Notes under the pieces: model-generated
The model's input: only the letters and a program-made list of their open reading frames with translations
Told to the model about the DNA's origin: nothing
Database searches by the model: none
NCBI GenBank assembly: GCA_964352025.1
Contig: CAYGPZ010000014.1
Coordinates: 20,951 to 84,950, forward strand
Reading direction: 5' to 3'
Source: Hirschia sp964352025
Lineage (GTDB): Bacteria; Pseudomonadota; Alphaproteobacteria; Caulobacterales; Hyphomonadaceae
DNA length: 64,000 nucleotides
In this document: piece after piece, positions 1 to 8,685 of the stretch
Layout of the letters: every line of letters begins with the position of its first letter
How positions within the stretch are numbered: the first letter of the stretch is position 1
Translations under genes and position numbers: made by a program

Positions 1-305
1 TTTGTGCCATCAATTTCAATCAGCTGGGCATCAATACCCTTTTGATCCAATACGTCACGACCAATCATAGCCGGCGCGAGTTTCTCATTAACGTTGGCGA
101 CGGCACCTTGAACGTCCATTCCGCCAAGACGGTCACCACCATCACGCAGATCAACCGCTTCGCGCGTTCCACGAGACGCACCAGCAGGCGCGATCGCACG
201 GCCCATAGCGCCGTTTTCAAGATATACATCAGTTTCAACAGTTGGGTTCCCTCTGGAATCCCAAACACGTCTAGCGACGACTTTTGATATTTTAGATGAA
301 CTCAT
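1..305 (-). CDS. Enolase-family protein (phosphopyruvate hydratase-like), N-terminal part only
   Basis: The first ~101 residues read as an enolase N-terminal domain: DSRGNPTVET near residue 13, then the loop AGASRGTREA and VDLRDGG, then a VNE...LIGRD..DQ..ID stretch. Enolase converts 2-phosphoglycerate to phosphoenolpyruvate. In the canonical enzyme the mobile loop is SGAST; here it is AGASRG, which keeps the metal-binding Ser but is otherwise divergent. With the neighbouring kinase gene and LacI regulator this suggests a paralogue acting on another substrate, not necessarily the glycolytic enzyme. The ATG at 303-305 overlaps the TGA of the kinase gene as ATGA, so the two are probably translationally coupled. 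The C-terminal barrel with the catalytic residues lies outside the window. Confidence 0.8.
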   Translation of the reverse strand, partial: MSSSKISKVVARRVWDSRGNPTVETDVYLENGAMGRAIAPAGASRGTREAVDLRDGGDRLGGMDVQGAVANVNEKLAPAMIGRDVLDQKGIDAQLIEIDGT

Positions 306-1303
306 GACAGACCTTTATTGATTTCTGAGAGCAGAACTGAAAATTCGGATATAGATTTTTGAATGAGTGAGACTGCGAGCTTGCGTACTTTGACGCGCGC
401 CTCGTCCGACAAATACTCAACAGGGGATTTGCCATCGATACGTGCAAGCATCAAAATTGGCAAAAGGCGACAAATGCGCTGCTCAAGAGCTTTTGCATCT
501 TCCCAGTCAATGAAAGAAGAGTAACTTCGCCAAAACGTATCAGCTAAGCCAAGCAAATCAGTGGTTTTAGTAGGCGAATGTGCCGCTTTCAAAACAAGAT
601 GATTCAAACAAAATGAAGCATCAAAACTCGCATCACCCATTGTTGCGCATTCCGCATCCAACATTATCGGATAACCAGCTTTGAACATGATGTTTTTGGG
701 GCTCACATCTCCATGCACCAATACTGATGAACTTTCATATAGATCAGCCTCAACAGACAGAATTTGTTCCTTTAAGTCTGGATGTTGCGTCGCAAGAAAT
801 AGAAGATATGGCTCTAAGCGAAGGGCTTTGAAATCATCTCGATTATCAAATTTTGATCGATCAAATTCAGGCTTGGCTGACGCTGAATGTATTTTACCCA
901 AACATTCTGCAACTGCTTTTGCAGACTTTGGGTTAGCCTCGCCCTTTAAGAGCACATCCTTCCAAAGGAACACATCCTCGCCTGACACAAACTCCATGGC
1001 AAAACCATTTAGGTCGGTCGACTCGCCGAAAAGCTTTGGCGCGCATTCAGGACATATTGATCCAACAAATTTCAACCACGCATATTCAGCTTCGTTTCTG
1101 TGAAGAGGCGCAAACCAGTCTTCGGCAACCTGCAACTTTTCGCGCGCAAACTTCATGCAATAATCTGCGTCTCCAACTCTCACCAACGCAATGTCTGATG
1201 CAACACCACCTGTGAGCGGACGCACTTCACCAATGTCGGATGTCTGGCCAAGCTTTAATTCGGACACAAGTGCCGCGCACAAGGTTTCTAAACTTCTATC
1301 CAA
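302..1303 (-). CDS. APH/choline kinase-family phosphotransferase
   Basis: A 333-residue protein kinase-like small-molecule kinase (PF01636 type). The catalytic loop HGDVSPKN starts at His197, followed by a metal-binding-loop equivalent around LDAECATMGD. A GTG start at 1357 is possible, but a TTG at 1303 follows a strong GGGAGGG Shine-Dalgarno by 4-5 nt. The shorter form also leaves the palindrome at 1351-1364 outside the gene, so I prefer it. It overlaps the downstream enolase-family gene by 4 bp. Family members phosphorylate hydroxyls of aminoglycosides, choline, homoserine or sugars. Here an operon with an enolase paralogue and a LacI repressor points to a catabolic sugar or polyol kinase rather than antibiotic resistance; that is inference. 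Confidence 0.75.
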   Translation of the reverse strand: MDRSLETLCAALVSELKLGQTSDIGEVRPLTGGVASDIALVRVGDADYCMKFAREKLQVAEDWFAPLHRNEAEYAWLKFVGSICPECAPKLFGESTDLNGFAMEFVSGEDVFLWKDVLLKGEANPKSAKAVAECLGKIHSASAKPEFDRSKFDNRDDFKALRLEPYLLFLATQHPDLKEQILSVEADLYESSSVLVHGDVSPKNIMFKAGYPIMLDAECATMGDASFDASFCLNHLVLKAAHSPTKTTDLLGLADTFWRSYSSFIDWEDAKALEQRICRLLPILMLARIDGKSPVEYLSDEARVKVRKLAVSLIQKSISEFSVLLSEINKGLS

Positions 1304-1350
1304 AGCGCCCTCCCAAAATAAAGATTGATTGATACAAATTGCACCTCTAT

Positions 1351-1364
1351 TGTTCACGTGAACA
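1351..1364. promoter_or_regulatory. Perfect 14-bp palindrome, probable LacI-family operator
   Basis: TGTTCACGTGAACA is fully self-complementary with a central CG, the usual geometry of LacI-family operators. It lies between the divergent kinase/enolase unit and the LacI gene starting at 1437, so it could control both. Confidence 0.6.
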
Positions 1365-1436
1365 TAAATCGAATGAAATGACTTGTGTCAAGACGTTTAT
1401 CACACTAATTTGCCCTACTGATCAAAGGAATTTAGC

Positions 1437-2426
1437 GTGGCTGCAAAAGTAACAATCAAAACAATCGCAGCTGATCTAGGCGTGTCTCACATGACTGTTT
1501 CGCGTGTTCTTAGCGGCCGACCGAATGTCCGCGAAGAATTGCGCAAGAAGATTTTGGACCGCGCGAATGAGTTGGGATACGTCAAAAACACTGCTGCATT
1601 AACAATGCGCGGCGAGAAGCCTCCAATAGTTGGTTTGCTTATTCCCAATATCCGCAATGAATTCTACGCTCACTTTGCCGACGCTCTTACCACAGCATGT
1701 AATGAGCAAGGCATAAATCTGCTCATACACCTGACACATGATGACATTGAAAAAGAAGAACGTGCGCTAACTTTGCTGCAAGAAGCTCAGGCGCATTCTG
1801 TCCTCATGGTACCAGCGCCTGCACCTGCAGACTATCAACCTGCTAGAAACATTGACTTAAACCTGATCGAATTTATTCGTACGCGTCCTCAATCTAATCC
1901 AGCGACAAGTCTTATAATTGACGAGGAACCAGCTATCGACGCAGCTGTCGCGCGATTGATCGAAATAGGTCATTCAAATTTCGCCTATATCGGAGCAGAT
2001 CAAAAACTCGGCTCAGGTAAGCGCCGTCATGCTTTTTTTGTAAATTCGATCAAAAAACACGGTATAAAAAGCTCCCAATATAGTGCTCATACCGGTGAAC
2101 CTGGTTTTGATTTTGGGTACAAATCTGCAAAATCAATCTTAGAAACAGCTGATGAAAATACTGCTATTCTATGTGGTGGGTTCAATATTTCTTTGGGCGC
2201 ATTAAATGCATTATTGCAATCTAATGGGCATGAATTTCACAATCACGCCTTCATAGGATATGGCGATTCAACTTTCTACGAATGGCTAGGTGGCGGCATC
2301 TCGACAATCTCGCTGCCGATGGAAGCTCTCGCACAAAACGCCATTGATATTTTATTGCAATATCAAAGTGGTAGCACACCGCAAAAACCACAATTCACGC
2401 ATATGGCGTCTCTTATTGTCAGATAA
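1437..2426 (+). CDS. LacI-family transcriptional regulator
   Basis: 329 residues with an N-terminal LacI helix-turn-helix (TIKTIAADLGVSHMTVSRVL, about residues 6-26) and hinge helix, then a periplasmic-binding-protein-like effector domain. The start is GTG, preceded by AAGGA 8 nt upstream. It is divergent from the kinase/enolase-family pair, and a perfect palindrome lies between them. It probably represses that unit in response to a sugar or sugar phosphate; the ligand is unknown. The effector domain is typical in length but not close to a named member I recognise. Confidence 0.9.
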   Translation: MAAKVTIKTIAADLGVSHMTVSRVLSGRPNVREELRKKILDRANELGYVKNTAALTMRGEKPPIVGLLIPNIRNEFYAHFADALTTACNEQGINLLIHLTHDDIEKEERALTLLQEAQAHSVLMVPAPAPADYQPARNIDLNLIEFIRTRPQSNPATSLIIDEEPAIDAAVARLIEIGHSNFAYIGADQKLGSGKRRHAFFVNSIKKHGIKSSQYSAHTGEPGFDFGYKSAKSILETADENTAILCGGFNISLGALNALLQSNGHEFHNHAFIGYGDSTFYEWLGGGISTISLPMEALAQNAIDILLQYQSGSTPQKPQFTHMASLIVR

Positions 2427-2548
2427 ATATCAAGAAAATTGTATTAGCAATCTGTAGCCTATCAAGCTTCTAACGAAGCAAACCCAACAGCGTAATTTCT
2501 ACCTCCCCCCCCACACATGCAGTTCTGAGGCTTCAATTTTTATTGTTC

Positions 2549-2560
2549 ACAGTATACAAT
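2549..2560. promoter_or_regulatory. GntR-type operator-like site before the gene at 2595
   Basis: ACAGTATACAAT matches the recurring ATTGTATACAAT motif at 10 of 12 positions and sits 35 bp before the start codon. A weaker half-match (ATTGTTCAC) begins at 2542. The rest of the 2427-2594 gap holds a short GCTTC/GAAGC hairpin at 2466-2479 and an eight-C run. Confidence 0.45.
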
Positions 2561-2594
2561 AAATCAAAAAACAACATAGGCGGGAGAAAACGAA

Positions 2595-3248
2595 ATGCTC
2601 AACTTTAAGAAAGTAGTTGTGATTATATCAACAACACTTCTACTTATACCCAATGCAATAACTGAAGAATTGAACCCCAGCATCAACTATATGTCTTCTG
2701 GAAAATCGGTTACTCCATGGGAATTTAGTCTCCAGTTTGGAAAGTACTTACTTGAAGATGGTAAAGCTGCGACACGAAAAAATAGCTTGGTTGCAACCTC
2801 TTCTACACGGAACACTCCGAACGACACAGTTAACCTGAAATGGACCCCAAAGGGCATTAAAAATCAATGGGATAGTGTCAATACCGCTGTTTCCACCGTG
2901 AACATAACAAATAAAAATAATCATATTGATCTACTGCCAGTCAAAGATAACGCTGCGCTAGTATTTGATGTTAAAGTAAAACGCGCTCCGAACAAAAATG
3001 TGGACCTCACAATGGAGTGTAATTGGGATTGGAAATGCCGCTCTACTATATCTCTGAAAAGTGCGCTCAAAAACATTCCCAAAAATGAATGGGTAACTCT
3101 TCCCATACCGCTAAAATGCTTTGAAACAGGAAATTTTGACTTCAGCAAAGTCACCACAACGTTTATGATGCAAACCACAGGAAAGATGGAAATCGAATTG
3201 GGGGATGTCAGGCTTGCTGCATTTCCGCCAGAACAAATCAATTGCTAG
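2595..3248 (+). CDS. Secreted protein with lone ExoP-type galactose-binding-like domain
   Basis: 217 residues. An N-terminal hydrophobic signal peptide (about residues 5-24) is followed by a beta-sandwich that resembles the C-terminal ExoP domain found at the end of GH3 exo-beta-glucosidases. Features such as ALVFDVKV, WDWKCRSTISL, WVTLPIPLKCF and GKMEIELGDVRL fit that family. No GH3 catalytic domain is present, so it is an orphan accessory domain, perhaps a carbohydrate-binding or enzyme-partner protein at the surface or in the periplasm. Four cysteines in the mature part may form disulfides. A GGGAG Shine-Dalgarno supports the start. A strong bidirectional terminator follows. Confidence 0.65.
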   Translation: MLNFKKVVVIISTTLLLIPNAITEELNPSINYMSSGKSVTPWEFSLQFGKYLLEDGKAATRKNSLVATSSTRNTPNDTVNLKWTPKGIKNQWDSVNTAVSTVNITNKNNHIDLLPVKDNAALVFDVKVKRAPNKNVDLTMECNWDWKCRSTISLKSALKNIPKNEWVTLPIPLKCFETGNFDFSKVTTTFMMQTTGKMEIELGDVRLAAFPPEQINC

Positions 3249-3275
3249 CCGGATACGAGCACGTTTTACAAAAAT

Positions 3276-3310
3276 AAGAGGAGCCGGAAAGTTACTTTCC
3301 GACTCCTCTT
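3276..3310. terminator. Bidirectional intrinsic terminator
   Basis: A 16-bp inverted repeat with one mismatch (AAGAGGAGCCGGAAAG, loop TTA), flanked by A/T-rich tracts, between the convergent genes ending at 3248 and 3339. Confidence 0.85.
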
Positions 3311-3338
3311 TGTTTAATATCACTAGAACTTCTCTAGT

Positions 3339-6300
3339 TTAAAACGTTGCTCTCACACCAAAGTTGAAGCGTGCCCCATAAGCTTCGGCACGAAGGAACT
3401 GATTCTCAAAGCGACCATGTTGTTGGATACCCTCTTCAGTTACATTTAGTCCTTCAAGGAACACAGTGAAGTTATCATTGACTTCATAGCTAGCACTCAA
3501 ATCCAACTGACCATAAACCTCTGTGAATACAGGCTCATCCGGACTGTGGAATTGATTGGTTTGCAATAAGAACTCATCGCGCCAGTTATACGCTGCACGA
3601 ACTTGAAAACCATTTTTATCGTAGAATGCAACAAGGTTTGCTGAGTCACTTAGACCAGGCAATGCAACTGTCTGCTCCAAAGAGTTGATGTTGTATTCAG
3701 CATCTGAGTCCACAAATGTTGCGTTAGCGATGAAACCAAACCCAGTGTCACCGATTAGGTGCTGAAGATTAATCTCAAAACCATCCACTTTTGCAGAACC
3801 AAGATTGCTAGTTGCAACAACATCAAATGTTGCAACAGGGTCACCTGGTTGCGATTCACAGGCAGGTGTATTTCCCGTACTGTCAGGACAACCAGGACGT
3901 GGGCTTGCTGAAGGGTCAGTAATTGGCACTCCCAAAGAACTATTTATTGTTCTTTCAAAGACTTGTGTACCAATGAAGTTCTGCACATCTTTATTGAAGT
4001 AACCGATAGAGAAATAACTTCCCTCACCAGCGCCAAATAGCTCTTCATCTCCATAATACCACTCCAGAGAAGCATCTATGTTGTTGGAGCTATAAGGAAG
4101 TAGAGATGTATCCCCTTGGCGCGCAGTAAAGATACCATCAGAAATACCAACCCCACTACTTGGACGTGTATTTGTAATTACCGTACCAGGAGCCAAGTCT
4201 TCAAGATTACTCCGTGTAATCGTGCGGCTATATGCCAGACGACCAATCAAAGAATCTGTAAAGTTCAATTTGGCATCTAAATTCGGTAAGAACTCAGTGT
4301 AATCAGCTGTGTTTTCTTCAAGGTCTGCACCATCAGCAGCAATCTGCTCCAATGACTCATTCGTCAAGTGACGCAATCCACGCGGTAGGTTTGATGTCGA
4401 GCCACCTATTGTATCAGTTTTCTCAAAACGCACACCAGCGTTCACATCAATTGGAAGACCCTGAAATTCCGCTTCAAAATCAGCAGAGACATAAGCAGAC
4501 AATGTCTCCTCAGTTACGCTACTGAAAAATGGAGGGAAGTTTGATTCTACTTGATCAAATGGAATCGTGGCGTCGACCAAATTGTTTAGCGCATCAACGT
4601 CGTAAATAGCCCGATTTTCAAATAAAGTTTCCTGACCAGAGAAGTCAGACCCAATATCACCACGCTGAACAAACTCAACAGGGAAGTTAGAAATGTCTAC
4701 AGTATCGACAACCGCAAACCAGAAACGGTTAAAGTCATCATACTGGTAATTTGTATAAGCGGCACCAAAATTCACACGCTTAAAGCCATTGTCTACAGAG
4801 TTTTCCCAAACACCGCCAATTTGAGCTTGTTCGACTTTATTTTCGATTTGGCGACCACGCCCAACAGAAACATCAGCTTGAAGTGCACTAAAGGCATAAG
4901 CCGTGCCGCCTGGAACGCGAGAGTCATTTACAATCGTGTTTGGAATATCATTACCGGCCATATCCACACCGATATCAACATCAAATGTATTCCCACTTAG
5001 TACAGTAAGAATTTCACCCAATTCACCACCAGGCTGAGATTTCGACGTTGAATTGTGGTAGTCAAAGTTCAACGTGAGATCATCAGTTGCTTCCCACTCA
5101 AGGTTGGCACCAAATGAATCGCCTTCAATTTTGGTGATTTTAGATAAACCAGCGAAGTTCAAACGGTGGTTGTTATGACGCGGGCTAACGACCGTCCCAT
5201 TTGCATCCGCAGCTCCAGTCGTTCCACTATCAGAATCGAACCAAAAGCTTGTTTCTAACTCGTTAAAGTCATCTTCAAAACGTGAACCTGTATAGTCTAC
5301 AGTTGCCGTTAAATTGTTTGTCGGCTTGAACTGAACAACAGCTTGGTAGTTCTGACGCTGGCGGTCATGGTCTCCGATATTCAACACATAATTTCTTGGC
5401 ACAAAGAAAGTGCCGGTCGGGTTGATTGATCTATCAATTCCCGAGGCATCTACACCTGTATAGGTCGTTCCGTCGTCCCGCACCCAACCATCTATTTTCA
5501 CCTGCTCGCTACGACTGTTACGTTCAGCATGCGCTGCAGAAACTAAGATGCCCAGCTTACCGTCCATAAAGACATTGCTGTAGAGACCAACGATTTCAGG
5601 CGTAACATCATCGCCATCAACATTCGTTGTATCAACGACACCTTTTACACTTAGCGATATTTGCTGTGTACCGATATCCAAAGGACGAGCTGTCTTGATG
5701 TTAATCGTGGATCCAATTCCACCAGATGCAACATCTGCACGGCCCGTTTTCAATACTTCAACGCCAGAAACAACTTCTGAAGAAAGCTCACGGAAGTTAA
5801 ACCCACGGTTTACGTTGACATCCGCTTGAGTGGAAGCTTTAGGCATTTGGCGGCCATTTAGCGTCACCAAATTAAACCGAGGGCCAAAACCACGTACTGA
5901 AACTTGGTTACCTTCACCGTTTGAACGGTCAATCGATACCCCTGTAATACGCTGAAGTGATTCAGCCAGGTTTGTATCTGGGAATTTACCAATGTCTTCA
6001 GCAGAAATCGCATCTACAACACCATCAGCATTACGTTTTATGGCGGCTGCATCCTGAAGTGACTTACGGATACCAGTCACAACGACAGTATCTAATCGTC
6101 GACCTTCTTCTTGAATAGTCTCTTGCTCCCCAGCAACATCTTGAGCAGCGGCGCTGCCTGTCCCCATAACGACCGAAGCTGCTCCGGCCATTAGAACCTT
6201 TTTCAGATCAATATCTTTCAACTCTATTTCCTCCCTCTCAATCTTTCGAACACGCGAGATTGTTACAATCCCGCTTGAAGTCAGACCGGCAGAGAAATCA

Positions 6301-6593
6301 GTGCCTTCAAATATTATATTCAGCGCTTCACGAACCGTATAATTGCCATCAACCGAGCTAAGCCCAGATGTTGACGCAAGTTCGTAGGGAAAAATGAGTT
6401 GAACTCCAGATTGCTGTGCGAACTCCTCCATAGCCTTGGAAAGCTGCGACGCTTCGATATTAAAATCAAAACGAGCGCCCTCACCATCATCCGCTACGGC
6501 GATGTTTACTGTGCTAATAAGCGTACCTGCAATTATGGCAACAATTGCTGCACGTTCTAGCCTGGCGTTTCCTCGACCTATGAATTGCTTCAA
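3339..6593 (-). CDS. TonB-dependent receptor with N-terminal STN signalling domain
   Basis: 1084 residues. Order: signal peptide (about 1-35), secretin/TonB short N-terminal domain (about 41-115), TonB box LDTVVVTG (about 167-174), plug, and a large outer-membrane barrel ending in an aromatic residue (ATF). The STN domain normally contacts a FecR protein, and FecR and an ECF sigma gene lie directly upstream, so this is a FecA/FecR/FecI-type surface-signalling receptor, probably for a carbohydrate ligand. Unusually, a second signal-peptide-like stretch (KKVLMAGAASVVMGTG then SAAAQD, residues 131-152) lies between STN and TonB box. The start is TTG with no clear Shine-Dalgarno; no in-frame ATG lies upstream before a stop. 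Confidence 0.93.
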   Translation of the reverse strand: MKQFIGRGNARLERAAIVAIIAGTLISTVNIAVADDGEGARFDFNIEASQLSKAMEEFAQQSGVQLIFPYELASTSGLSSVDGNYTVREALNIIFEGTDFSAGLTSSGIVTISRVRKIEREEIELKDIDLKKVLMAGAASVVMGTGSAAAQDVAGEQETIQEEGRRLDTVVVTGIRKSLQDAAAIKRNADGVVDAISAEDIGKFPDTNLAESLQRITGVSIDRSNGEGNQVSVRGFGPRFNLVTLNGRQMPKASTQADVNVNRGFNFRELSSEVVSGVEVLKTGRADVASGGIGSTINIKTARPLDIGTQQISLSVKGVVDTTNVDGDDVTPEIVGLYSNVFMDGKLGILVSAAHAERNSRSEQVKIDGWVRDDGTTYTGVDASGIDRSINPTGTFFVPRNYVLNIGDHDRQRQNYQAVVQFKPTNNLTATVDYTGSRFEDDFNELETSFWFDSDSGTTGAADANGTVVSPRHNNHRLNFAGLSKITKIEGDSFGANLEWEATDDLTLNFDYHNSTSKSQPGGELGEILTVLSGNTFDVDIGVDMAGNDIPNTIVNDSRVPGGTAYAFSALQADVSVGRGRQIENKVEQAQIGGVWENSVDNGFKRVNFGAAYTNYQYDDFNRFWFAVVDTVDISNFPVEFVQRGDIGSDFSGQETLFENRAIYDVDALNNLVDATIPFDQVESNFPPFFSSVTEETLSAYVSADFEAEFQGLPIDVNAGVRFEKTDTIGGSTSNLPRGLRHLTNESLEQIAADGADLEENTADYTEFLPNLDAKLNFTDSLIGRLAYSRTITRSNLEDLAPGTVITNTRPSSGVGISDGIFTARQGDTSLLPYSSNNIDASLEWYYGDEELFGAGEGSYFSIGYFNKDVQNFIGTQVFERTINSSLGVPITDPSASPRPGCPDSTGNTPACESQPGDPVATFDVVATSNLGSAKVDGFEINLQHLIGDTGFGFIANATFVDSDAEYNINSLEQTVALPGLSDSANLVAFYDKNGFQVRAAYNWRDEFLLQTNQFHSPDEPVFTEVYGQLDLSASYEVNDNFTVFLEGLNVTEEGIQQHGRFENQFLRAEAYGARFNFGVRATF

Positions 6594-6720
6594 TTTATTA
6601 TTGTCCGCTGCATTTTCTCTAGCAGTCTAATTGTGAGACAGACGAAATGTTAAAACCCCCATGTGGTACTCTGAATTTTTCCAAACTTTTTTGCAACTTT
6701 TTAATCTTAGAACGAAAAAA

Positions 6721-6742
6721 CGCCCCAATTTACATTGGGGCG
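6721..6742 (-). terminator. Intrinsic terminator after fecR
   Basis: The 9-bp perfect stem CGCCCCAAT/ATTGGGGCG with loop TTAC is followed on the minus strand by TTTTTTCG. It separates the sigma/FecR unit from the receptor gene, so the receptor must have its own promoter in 6594-6720. Confidence 0.85.
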
Positions 6743-6768
6743 CGCTCTAAAATTTTAAATATAATATA

Positions 6769-7833
6769 TTAAACTGCTTGGCTAAGACGAACTGTATTGT
6801 CATCTAAATACTCAACTCGCAGATCAAATGTCTGACCTAAAGCCTCAAGCAAACCTTCAATATCCCCGACCTTAAAATACCCGCCAATCGGTAGGTCATT
6901 GATCTCATCGTCCTCAATAACGATATTGATGTCGGTGTAACGACCAACCTCTTTCACGACCTCAGAGAGAGGCTCACCTGCAAACGCCAACAAACCGCGA
7001 CGCCACGACATTCGCCGATTAAGCTCTAATTCCGAAAGCGGCTGTAAAACTTCTACTTTTGCTTTCACCATTAAGGCGTAGTCACCAGCAGCAATTTCAG
7101 TCTCACTTTCAGAAAAAGCAGGTACGATTTTGCTTTCTTTGTTATTTCCAACCTCAACAGATTTCAAAAGTTTCACGCGACCTTCCGCGACCGTGACCTG
7201 CACACTTTGCTGGTCCAGCTTAACAGAAAATGCAGTCCCTACGGCACGAACAATACCGTCAGATGTATGCACGGAAAATGGACGCGAGCTGTCGGATGCG
7301 ACATCAAAGTGGCTCTCACCACGGTCAAGATACACGTCCCTAGAATGAGTAGAATACGCTATTCTCAATTCGCTATCGGTATTCAATGTTACAACCGACC
7401 CGTCAGGCAGGCGTACATCTCTTTTCTCTCCGACAATTGTAGCAAATTTTTCGGAATAATTTGCATTCAAAGCATAGGCTGACTGATCACCTGCACTGTC
7501 ATTTCCAAGGTTCAGACTAAAAAGGCCAACGCCTATTACAAACATTGCAGCGACCGCCCAAGGCAGTGCGACTTTCCAAGTCGATTCTTGAGGCGCACTA
7601 CGAGGTATATCACTCAGGTAATTGAGTTCATCGAGTATATCCAACTGCCCCCATAAAGCAGCAAGGCGTTCGAATTCTTCTTGATGGGTTGCACTCTGAG
7701 TCAACCACAGGTGTAGCTCTTCCTGACGATCTCTTCCCAAAGGACGAGACTCACAAATCGAGACCCACTTCGCAGCCTCTTCACGCACTTTAGCGCGATC
7801 GGGAAATTTGACGATGTTCGCTGAATCAGTCAT
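6769..7833 (-). CDS. FecR-type anti-sigma factor / inner-membrane sensor
   Basis: 354 residues. An N-terminal cytoplasmic DUF4880 segment (EEAAKWVS...HLWL...FERLAALW, about 15-60) is followed by one transmembrane helix (AVAAMFVIGVGLFSL, about 90-108), a periplasmic FecR domain (VGEKRDVRLPDGS... to VTVAEGRVKLL) and a C-terminal STN-like domain (LSEVVKEVGRYTDINIVI). It would relay receptor occupancy to the ECF sigma factor. ATG at 7833 follows AAGGAG and overlaps the sigma gene stop by 8 bp, so translation is coupled. A longer GTG start at 7851 is less likely. Confidence 0.92.
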   Translation of the reverse strand: MTDSANIVKFPDRAKVREEAAKWVSICESRPLGRDRQEELHLWLTQSATHQEEFERLAALWGQLDILDELNYLSDIPRSAPQESTWKVALPWAVAAMFVIGVGLFSLNLGNDSAGDQSAYALNANYSEKFATIVGEKRDVRLPDGSVVTLNTDSELRIAYSTHSRDVYLDRGESHFDVASDSSRPFSVHTSDGIVRAVGTAFSVKLDQQSVQVTVAEGRVKLLKSVEVGNNKESKIVPAFSESETEIAAGDYALMVKAKVEVLQPLSELELNRRMSWRRGLLAFAGEPLSEVVKEVGRYTDINIVIEDDEINDLPIGGYFKVGDIEGLLEALGQTFDLRVEYLDDNTVRLSQAV

Positions 7834-8434
7834 CTGACAGCTCCTTACCAACTTTCCCCTCTGTTGAAACTTTATTCAATTCGTCCGACTTTTTATTAGC
7901 TCGGCTTCTTTTTCGGCCATAATCTTCTGGATCATAACCTTTTTCATTCAAATAGTCTTCACACTTCAGAATCCCCACTGCGATGTGTTTTTCGACAGCA
8001 CTTACTGAGATGTTTAATTTATTTGCTATTTCCTTGACCTTCAGCCCTTCGATCTTTCGCAAGATAAATACCTTTTGACATTGTGGCGGCAGGTTAGCGA
8101 CAGCTTGTGTCAAAAGTGTCAATTTTTGCTTTGACTCATAATGGGTATCAACACCTTGTTCTGACCATATACCAGCACCCAATGTTTCAAAATCTTCAAC
8201 GCATTCAGTCGTTGTATTCGCTTTCTTCGTCAGCTCATTGAGGGCGATATTCTTTGCCGTTTGAAATAGAAATGCTCTCGGCGTACTTATTTTCTTTTGC
8301 GTACTTGCAACAAATGACCGCAAAAACGCCTCCTGAGACACGTCCTCAATGTCCTGCATTCTATCAAAGTACCGTCTTAGAAACCTCTGAAGACTATCTT
8401 TATTTTCAATGTATGCCTTCAATAAGGAATTCAT
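7826..8434 (-). CDS. ECF RNA polymerase sigma factor (FecI-like)
   Basis: About 202 residues. A sigma-2 region (FLRRYFDRMQDIEDVSQEAFLR) and a sigma-4 region with helix-turn-helix (LPPQCQKVFILRKIEGLKVKEIANKLNISVSAVEKHI) match FecI-type ECF sigmas. A basic and acidic tail after the sigma-4 region is longer than usual. The start is uncertain: ATG 8434 has AAGGA too close to it, and an in-frame TTG lies at 8449. It overlaps fecR and should drive the STN-type receptor gene at 6593-3339. I could not identify an ECF promoter with confidence. Confidence 0.92.
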   Translation of the reverse strand: MNSLLKAYIENKDSLQRFLRRYFDRMQDIEDVSQEAFLRSFVASTQKKISTPRAFLFQTAKNIALNELTKKANTTTECVEDFETLGAGIWSEQGVDTHYESKQKLTLLTQAVANLPPQCQKVFILRKIEGLKVKEIANKLNISVSAVEKHIAVGILKCEDYLNEKGYDPEDYGRKRSRANKKSDELNKVSTEGKVGKELSDD

Positions 8435-8627
8435 TGTCCTTTGGTCCAATCGCCATAAATGCTCAAGGCAAATTCGAATTTAAAAATACTGCAAAACGAA
8501 ATTAAATGCGCGCAAAAGCTCTAACTCCCCCTAGTCAGACCTTAGACTTCAGTAATTAAGACAAATGAATTTCAAAAACCCGCAGGTCATAAATCACTTT
8601 TTCTACATATATCCTAATGGGAAAATA

Positions 8628-8660
8628 AAAAGGGGGCCTCTCTAGAAGCCCCCCCCTTTC
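8628..8660 (-). terminator. Intrinsic terminator after the MRJP-type gene
   Basis: GGGGGC pairs with GCCCCC around a TCTAGA-containing loop, followed on the minus strand by CCCCCTTTTTATTTT. It closes the gene ending at 8686. Confidence 0.8.
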
Positions 8661-8685
8661 AACTTTTATAATTTCAAAAAATTGC

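Noticed and set aside
681..1103. Open frame on the plus strand opposite the kinase gene
   Set aside because: Antisense shadow of a well-supported gene, without a ribosome-binding site or recognisable domain. The same applies to many other antisense frames in the window.
302..1303. Aminoglycoside resistance gene
   Set aside because: The APH fold covers many metabolic kinases; linkage to an enolase paralogue and LacI argues for metabolism.
1382..1392. CTTGTGTCAAG dyad before the LacI gene
   Set aside because: Short and weaker than the perfect 14-bp palindrome 20 bp away.
2505..2512. Run of eight C residues
   Set aside because: Intergenic and not placed to switch a reading frame or obvious promoter spacing, so not reported as a phase-variable tract.
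6594..6720. ECF-sigma promoter for the STN receptor
   Set aside because: The region must hold a promoter, but no -35/-10 pair with acceptable spacing stood out, so no site is claimed.
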